Positions 56,987 through 64,000 of a stretch of DNA of 64,000 nt are shown piece after piece. Both the position numbers and the translations under genes were made by a program. Positions within the stretch are counted from its first letter, which is position 1. Every line of letters begins with the position of its first letter. The notes beneath the pieces were generated by a model that was given only the letters and a program-made list of their open reading frames with translations, searched no databases and was not told where the DNA came from. This DNA is from Cladochytrium replicatum (lineage: Eukaryota; Chytridiomycota; Chytridiomycetes; Cladochytriales; Cladochytriaceae): NCBI GenBank assembly GCA_025526935.1, contig JAHLKD010000117.1, forward strand, positions 1 through 64,000, written 5' to 3'.

Positions 56987-59007
56987 ATGGCGAGCCCAAC
57001 GTCCAGCTCAAGCACCTCTCGGCCGCCTGGGCCGTCCCCAGACACTGGTATGCCAATGCCGCGGAAAGGAATCGCAACATTCCTTAATGTCTTCTTGCTG
57101 CAGGGAGACATCGGAGAAATAGCCAGGAGAGCGAAGAGTCGGACTTGAGTGATGGAGGGACGCTATTTCACTCGCATAGCGACAGCAGTGACGAAGATTA
57201 CAAACCACCATCTATTGACCAGGATGCATTTCCGTTGGAGTATCGAAAGCGACTGGGAGAAAGTTTAGCGAGACTCGACCAGCGGTTCGTATTGGCTGTG
57301 AAAAAGGTTCAGGAGAAATGGGCAAGAAAGCAAAGGAGGATACAGAGGGAATTCCAGGAGGAGTACAGCACTGTCGCGGAGAAAAAAGACGCGCTAAAGA
57401 AAACGAAAGCAGAGTTGGTAGCAAAAAGCGTTCGAGAAACCCTTATGTTTCCACGGATGATTGGCAACGATTTGAGCGCCACGGCAACTTTGATAGCTTC
57501 GAGTTCGTCGACAATGGCTTCCATGGCAGAAGTAGATGCGGAGATCATCGCGGTGACCGCAGCAATGGACGAGACTCAAAGAACATACGGTGCTCGCAAA
57601 GATCGCGCATATGACAGCTTCCAACACGAGCTCCATCGACAGAACAGGCGATGGGAAGAATCGAGAGCGAAAATCACAAAGAATCGCGAAGTGTTCCCAG
57701 GTCAATCTCAAACCCCAAATCCTCCAATAGCCGCACCTCCCGAACCTCCACCTCAACCCCCATCTCAACCCCCACCCATGACAAACCGACAGAGATCAAA
57801 TATCCCGGTGAAACTGATTCAAATGCCACAGCTCACACCAGCCAAGCCGCGTAGCAAGTTCACAACACCGAGCAACACTCCAGCAACAGGGCCCACGAGA
57901 AAACCGTCTTCTGTGTACGCGACGTATATCCCCAACGATCCGACCGACCTGTCCCCGTTGTCATCTCTGAGTTATTCCACACCATCGTCGTCTTATACTA
58001 TCAACACATCTTCTAGCAGCAGGCATTCGCCTTTCTCCACACCTTCATCGTTCGGAACGTACATTAGCATGAGTGACGATCGCACGGACATCTCGACTCC
58101 TGAATCGTCGTTCCACAGCATTCGACATCCGTCTGCACTAAGTCGTTCAATAGCCACACCATCCAGCAGAACTCTACTATCCACACCATCTCTATCAGAT
58201 GCGCCAACTTCATACAGACATTCCATGATTAGCGTTGGCTCCCGTGCACTAAGAGACTTTGACGAATATGAAAAGAATCCCATAATAGTTGCGTCAAGTT
58301 CAAAGACGTCGCGGTACATGTGGGAAGATGCGGAGAGGGAGTTTGAGAATATCATTTCGGACATATTGGAGGACTGTGGTGGCGAGCAGTGGGTCGAGCA
58401 GATTGTGGATCGTGGTAGGAGCGAGATGAAGGAAGCAGTGGGATGGGCGAAACGTGGCGGATTGGTGGGAGATTCGGGTTACACGATGGAAAGACTCGTT
58501 GCATGGATGTGGAACATGATTGATCTGGGTAACGTGGAACGAGATGCTGGAGAGACGAACGATGAGAGGCGGATTAAATGGATCACAAAGAAGACGGAGA
58601 GGTGGAAGAAGTGGAAAGAAGGTGGTGAGACGAAAGGTTCGGACGATGGGGAAACCGCGATTCCACCACCTTTGCGCGCAAAAATTGAGGGCGAACCTCG
58701 AAATAGTCCATCGGATGCTCCGTCTCCGCAATCAGAGTCACGAGAATCAACTCTGAAGCGGAGGAAGCAAGGATTACCAGAGTGGATGTGCGAAAAGCTG
58801 AGAGAAGACGCGATCGCGGTTCTCAATCCAGTGGTGGACCCACTGTGGACGGTTTCGGAGGATTCGACGCTTGGGATTAGATGGGGTACTGATGATAAAG
58901 GGAAGAATGTTGGTTCTAGACCACCGTCCAAGACATCGGTCAGCGCAAGTGCAACGCCAACGCCTCCGCAATCTCCACCACTGCAGAATGCTGCGGTCAG
59001 GAGCTAA
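56987..59007 (+). CDS. uncharacterised coiled-coil protein
   Basis: Two exons (56987-57047, 57104-59007) give 654 residues; the first exon adds MASPTSSSSTSRPPGPSP to a frame that otherwise starts inside the exon. Residues ~60-190 form a charged coiled coil (RLDQRFVLAVKKVQEKWARK, REFQEEYSTVAEKKDALKK). A Pro-rich linker (PPEPPPQPPSQPPP) and a Ser/Thr-rich middle follow. The C-terminal ~200 residues are more ordered (WEDAEREFENIISDILEDCG; MERLVAWMWNMIDLGN). No family recognised; a cytoskeletal or scaffold role is possible but unproven. Confidence 0.7.
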
Positions 59008-59952
59008 CCGTTCCTGATTGACGCTTTCCGTTCGCGCTCACATCCACCTGTACATTATCCTCAACCACTTCTACTCTGTCACAAATTTTTAATCCTTATA
59101 CCTTTTTGCTTCTTTCTCCCTCGATTCCCTATGCGTGCCTCATGGTTTATTCTTTCTATCTGTTCTCCTCTTATTGCGTTCTTAAGCTTTGCGTTCAGAA
59201 TGGGTGCTTCCTCTTCTACCTGGACCAGCTTCTTCCCCCACCTGACCCTTTCCACTGTCACTCATTTTGCTTTTTGAGAGAGTGCTCTTTTGGTTGTTTA
59301 GGTTGGTGTATTTTCGTATTTGTTTCAATTCTTTTTGTTCACGCAATGTCGTTTTGCAACTTGCTGAGGCCTCATTTTTTATGCTAATAACTTTAAATCT
59401 TGTTTTTTTCAATGTCGTTTGTTCAGTTGACACTTTTGTCTTTACAGGTTCTGACTTTCTTGATGTCTCTTTATGAGCAAAGCAAGCGCTATTCCACTTT
59501 TCCCGCAGTGTTCTTCTTTTCCATAGAAACTCCAATATATCGCTCGGTCAGCAAATAGTCCTCGCCACTCCAACCCTGTGTTTAAGCATACTAAATTCGG
59601 AACTCAAACTTGGCTACTGCAGAAGCTGTCGCAAGGGTGTCGGATCACTCGCACGAATACATTGGCACACTTCCTATACCGCATTGCAGCTTTCTGCTCT
59701 TTTGTTTTTGAGACGCTCGAGCGTTCGCAAAGAGGGTAATTGGGAATCCAAGTCGCTGCTATTGTTATAAATGGTCCTGACTTGTTATCTTAAGCACCCG
59801 GTCTATTTTAAAAGGGCTCCAGGCATTGATCCTACCTATTTGTAGCGCTCGCCTGGACATTAGCCACAGCAACCTGAAGCTCACCTGTCGACGGAGATCC
59901 AACCACACTACTGCCAGCAAACCTGTAGAAACAGGAAGCGCCTCGTTTCGCC
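59008..59952. other. T-rich intergenic region
   Basis: About 945 bp, strongly T-rich between 59095 and 59460 (likely the 3' UTR of the coiled-coil gene), then the promoter and leader of the kinase gene. Only short frames; no motif. Confidence 0.45.
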
Positions 59953-62900
59953 ATGCAGACCAATGTTGAAGGGGTTCCAACGTTGGTGAGGATACCGCCA
60001 CGGAATAAGTCGGCCCAGCATAATGCATCGGGTTCAATATCATCAACGGCGGGTTACTATCGAAACAATGACCTAAGTACCAGCCCCCGAGGAGGGTCTC
60101 CATCAGCTTCACCAAAACTTGCTTCAGCTCCACTCGGAGGAGGGCTGGGAGCCGGTCGTGACAAAAATGGATTGCTGCCAACACCAGCAGCTTCACCAGC
60201 GTCGAGTATTGCGCTTGCCGTAGCTGCAGTGACAGCTCGCAGTGCTAATCTTGAAGTGATGCAGTGGGATGTGCACAGAGTCGCTCAATGGCTCGAAGAG
60301 AACCAACTCGAACGATTTAAGCAGTCGTTCATCGATAACGATGTCACAGGAGACGTACTCCTCGAGCTGACATATGAGACCCTGGGAGATATTGGTGTGC
60401 CAACTGTGGGTGAAAAAGCCCGAATCATTCGAGCCGTCCGAACCCAACTCAGGAAGAAATCTTCACGACAGTCGCTCAGCAGCCAAAAAAGCAATTCAAA
60501 TCTTAATGGTGCACCTACCAGCAGCAGCCCAGTGCCTCCTCTCCCACAGGGAAACCCAATACTCATCTCTCAAAAAAGCAACCCGACACTTGTACCCACT
60601 AGCGGAAGTCCGGTACCTGCACTTCCAGGAAACAGCATTTACTCTCAACTGCAGTTTCAAACATCACAGCAGTATCTTGCATCGGTGTTAGCAGGCCATT
60701 CTGGTCCAAATCACTCGGGAATGGACGGTGATGACACGAGCATGTTTGGCACTTCACCGCCGCGAGGGGCTGTGGGACTAGGCTTGACGAGGGCAGATGA
60801 TTCACAGGGATCATCTATTCCCGGCTCACTTGTCCTCGGAGAATATCCACCACGATCATACAGTGCAGGTGGCTCCGGTGCTGCATCTTCAGGACCGCCG
60901 GCCCAGAAAACACCCTCTTCTGCATCTTCGGCGTACCACTATCAAACCCCGAATGCAGCGGCTGTATCATCCGCCCGTATGCGCGAAAGGAGTGGGTCGT
61001 CTGGTACCTCGACTCTCAGCCGACGAGGAAATGGACGCGAAGATGAAACGAATGCTATGGATATGGGCCTACCGAAAGTCAATGTGCTTGGTATCAACCC
61101 GCGCTCAATCTCACTGAAGGAGCGATCGCTGGAGGATTTGGGTCGTTCTAATAGTGCACCAACGACAACGACGGGATTGGCGGGAAACACAGGATCACCG
61201 GCAATGCCGATCGGAAACGCTGGGATTTCGATACCAAAGGGAGGTGCGCCAACCATGCTCGTTCGGACGCAGTTGTCGAATCAGAACATGTACTCGATGT
61301 TCAACGAAATGCCATCGCCGAAACCCGTGTCACCAGCCTCTCCAATCTCGGATGCTCTTCGAGGATTGATGGGTGGCTTCGGTGATTCGAAGAAAGGTGC
61401 CGAAACAGATGCAAACGATGTCATGAATGACGAGAAAATCCTAGCGGTTAGTCCAAAATTCCTTATTTTGATAACTTCAATTACTTACTCTGCATGTGAT
61501 GAAATAGAAATGTATCCGAGTTTACGGTAAAGATTTCTCGTATGGAGGCCAGAAAACAGGAATAGACAACCAGAAGCACATCATTAACATTGCGGAGCTC
61601 GCCGATGCTGGAAATGCCGCCGGGATCAAAAATAGGGTGTTTGGGAAGTTCAACATTCAAGGAGACAATCGAAATCGATACGCTCTGTTCTCGCATGGAA
61701 CAGATGGAGGTAGATCATGATTATCTCTCTTCCAAAAATCTTATTGACCGTTTCCAAAATACAGTTGCGCGCATTCTGGATGATGATGATCTTGTCCGGC
61801 TCTGCAAATCTATGTCGGAAGCGAAAAAGAACGTAATCTTATGCCCACGCGACTATCCGATCCCCAACACAGCAACTCCTAAACGCAATAATGACGATAT
61901 GTTCGAGCCTCTCGCCTTATCGGTGCTCAAAATGAAGAACGAAGGATCGCAAGGATCTCCACTTTCTCAAGAGTTCCCGATGAGCCCGGACTCGAAAACA
62001 CGTCGTGGTGCAGGCGTCAACAAGAAGAAGATTGCACAAATGCTTGGAAGGGACGCCTTGGAAGATGATATGGTCATGGCCGCAGACGACACATCACCGA
62101 CAAACTATTACAGTCCCCAACTACCCATGCCACAATCGCAGGATTATTGGGCCTCTCAAAATATCAGCAGTCGAGTTGCACAGATTCCTCGAAACCGTGA
62201 CCCCAACACCATGGCCCAAAACCATTACTATCAGCAGCCACCAACTAATGTTATCATGGCACCACCTCCACCACCTCCAAAACGGCCCCTGAAACGAAAC
62301 GACCGATATGATGAACCCGTTATTACACTCAACACAACTCCTGGGAACGGAATCGGTTCTGGCCCCAACTACGGGTATGATGAGCCACCTCCACGCGCGC
62401 AGATGGTCAAGAAGCAGCGTCCGAAGAGCAGGAAATCAATGATGTCCAACAGCCCGAAGCGAGATACCGCTTTCTTCGGAGAACGTCCACCAGACGAGCT
62501 AATTGCTGCGGCGCTCGAACAGTTTTTCCCTGATATCTACCGACATAACAAGGTGACACCTCCTGCTACTAGCGCCCCTACACCATTCGGTGAAGGAGGG
62601 ATAGACCATCTCGATTTCCAAGCACAGCAACTCGCAAACATGGTGTCGTCACTTCCCAGCACGTCTACATCGCAATTTGCAATGTCTGCGATTGCCAACT
62701 CTTCCAAGTACCAAGAGGATGCACCAACGCTTTCCTCCTCACCAACCGGCCCCCCAGTCGCACCACTCCCACCGACTCCTCTGCAGATAACACAGGCACT
62801 GGAGAAGAAAACAGCACTCCCGAAACCGCCCACAAGTGCTACTCTCCCACAAGAGCCCTCGGTGCCAAAGAACCTTGTCAACAAAGTTCAAGCCACGCTC

Positions 62901-63951
62901 ATCAACAAGCGAATGAGCCGAACCAACCGCATTTCTCAATACTACCGCCCTCGTCGTAGCGGTGTTCCCGCCGGGGCCCCCATCGGCATGTCTGCAGGGG
63001 ACAAGCTCATGCGGCTAGCTCTCGCGATCGGCGAGGAAGCCATGAAGGAAAAGGACGAGAACGACGATAACGACTCGACCTCGTCACGGGCGGCGAGTGT
63101 AATGAGCGCCTTGAGGCGGCGGTCGTCGTCCCACGGCGAGCGGAGCAGTTCGCTATCATCGAGTCTACGGCGGCCCAGTGAAAGCTTTGGGACGGAGCGA
63201 GAGTTTTCTTCTCTTCCACGTCCACGACGTCCTTCGACAGCCGCATCTGTGCGATCGAACAAATCGGATCCTGAGCAAAGAGAGACACCGCCATTGACGA
63301 AAATGGACGACGAAACGAGTTCAGGAACAGGATTTGGGAGTTACACGACCCAGTTGGGATCGTTGCTGTCGGATAGCTCGCGCAGCGAGGGGAAGAAATC
63401 GCCCGTTTCATCGACCTCCATGTTGACAGAGGCAGGATCGACGGTTTTGAGCTCCACCTCCGAGAGCAAAGCTCAAAGTGATGCCCCTACTTCTATCAAG
63501 GAGGTCGAAAAGGAGACGAGGGAGGAGAGCGAGGGTGCTGTTACAGATCCTGCAACGTCACTCGAGGAGAAGGTTACTGTAACGGCGGAGCCTGCCGCGA
63601 CTCCTGCGCCTCCGGAACTAAAGAACACTGTCTCAGCATCGTCAACAGATGCTGTGGACGCCAACGGGGCACCCACTCGCGGCGGCGTCGCAATCCGGTG
63701 GACGATAGGAAAGCTGATTGGACAAGGTGCATTCGGGCGAGTGTTCTTGGGGCTCAACATGGACAGTGGAGAGCTCATGGCAGTGAAGCAAGTGATGATT
63801 GGTGCACCGGCGGGTAGCGGTAGCGCGTACAAGCATCCTAACCTCAGCGGGACGGACATGGACTCCCAGCGCAAGAAGCGAGAAGATGCACTGAAGAGGG
63901 AGATAGAGCTTCTGCAGGAACTTGACCATGAGAATATCGTTCGGTATTTGG
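59953..63951 (+). CDS. MAPKKK with SAM and RBD-like domains, partial (Bck1/Byr2/Ste11-type)
   Basis: Three exons visible (59953-61446, 61508-61709, 61765-63951); the gene runs past the window after a GTAAGT donor. An N-terminal SAM domain (VMQWDVHRVAQWLEENQLER, then DVTGDVLLELTYETLGDIGV) is followed by a long disordered stretch. A ubiquitin-like or Ras-binding-type segment is encoded by exon 2 (KCIRVYGKDFSYGGQ; NRYALFSHG), as in Bck1. More low complexity leads to a kinase start (RWTIGKLIGQGAFGRVFLG, then ELMAVKQV and REIELLQELDHENIVRYLG). The ATP Gly-loop, Lys and alphaC Glu are present; the activation loop is outside. It likely tops a cell-wall or mating-type MAPK cascade. Confidence 0.9.
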
Positions 63952-64000
63952 GTAAGTGCATACATCTTTAGTTTTTAGGCTGTGGACTGATGTAAATATT

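Noticed and set aside
59182-59535. Minus-strand frame of 117 codons, Lys-rich
   Set aside because: It mirrors a T-rich 3' UTR-like stretch; the lysines come from the A-rich complement, and there is no motif or splice pattern.

Overview
The window looks like nuclear DNA of a zoosporic (chytrid-type) fungus. Genes are dense, lie on both strands, and carry many introns of about 45-65 bp with GTNNGT donors and CTNAC/CTAAC-like branch sites. Fungal hallmarks (Pil1/Lsp1 eisosome protein, Zn2Cys6 factor, Bck1-like MAPKKK, Nop9) sit beside genes typical of flagellated or early-diverging eukaryotes (katanin p60, ARL2, gametolysin-like M11 metallopeptidase, SppA-type S49 peptidase, cyclic-nucleotide-gated K+ channel). 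Assignment to Chytridiomycota is an inference. No sequence search could be run; all coordinates and splice sites were read by eye.

Region 1-7.7 kb is repeat and transposon territory. It holds a ~95-bp tandem satellite built around a 14-bp palindrome, an ACCCG-rich block, a short LINE derivative (ORF1-like tail joined directly to a LINE 3' end), a near full-length but frameshifted APE-type LINE with a TAATG ORF1/ORF2 junction, an internal LINE fragment, and a 293-bp copia-type LTR with the end of its RNase H domain.

Region 7.9-20 kb holds a predicted GPI-anchored secreted protein, a decayed protein with three cyclic-nucleotide-binding domains, a heterotrimeric G-protein gamma subunit, an uncharacterised gene, an MFS transporter with a compensated double frameshift, a ZCCHC10-like zinc-knuckle protein, a universal stress protein with a split domain and a BT1/MFS-like membrane protein.

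Region 20-36.4 kb holds katanin p60 (with an apparent 8-nt microexon), SppA, Pil1-like, a secreted M11 peptidase with duplicated C-terminal domains, DUF1764, ARL2, a CNG/HCN-like K+ channel and a PLA2/lysophospholipase-like fragment.

Region 37-42.2 kb is the most interesting part: three tandem paralogous 7-TM proteins with a DRY motif at the end of TM3 and a long third inner loop, i.e. GPCR-like topology in a family I cannot name. All three genes appear to contain the same 7-nt microexon just before the DRY exon, and they differ by intron loss.

Region 42.8-64 kb holds a Zn2Cys6 factor resembling Ert1/AcuK, Nop9, a membrane-anchored class I cyclic-nucleotide phosphodiesterase, a GDSL hydrolase with a decayed tandem copy, an amidohydrolase, a coiled-coil protein and the 5' part of a SAM-containing MAPKKK cut by the window edge.

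Signalling parts (candidate receptors, G-gamma, PDE, cyclic-nucleotide-gated channel, cNMP-binding relic, MAPKKK) are frequent here. They are separate transcription units, and any functional link between them is inference.
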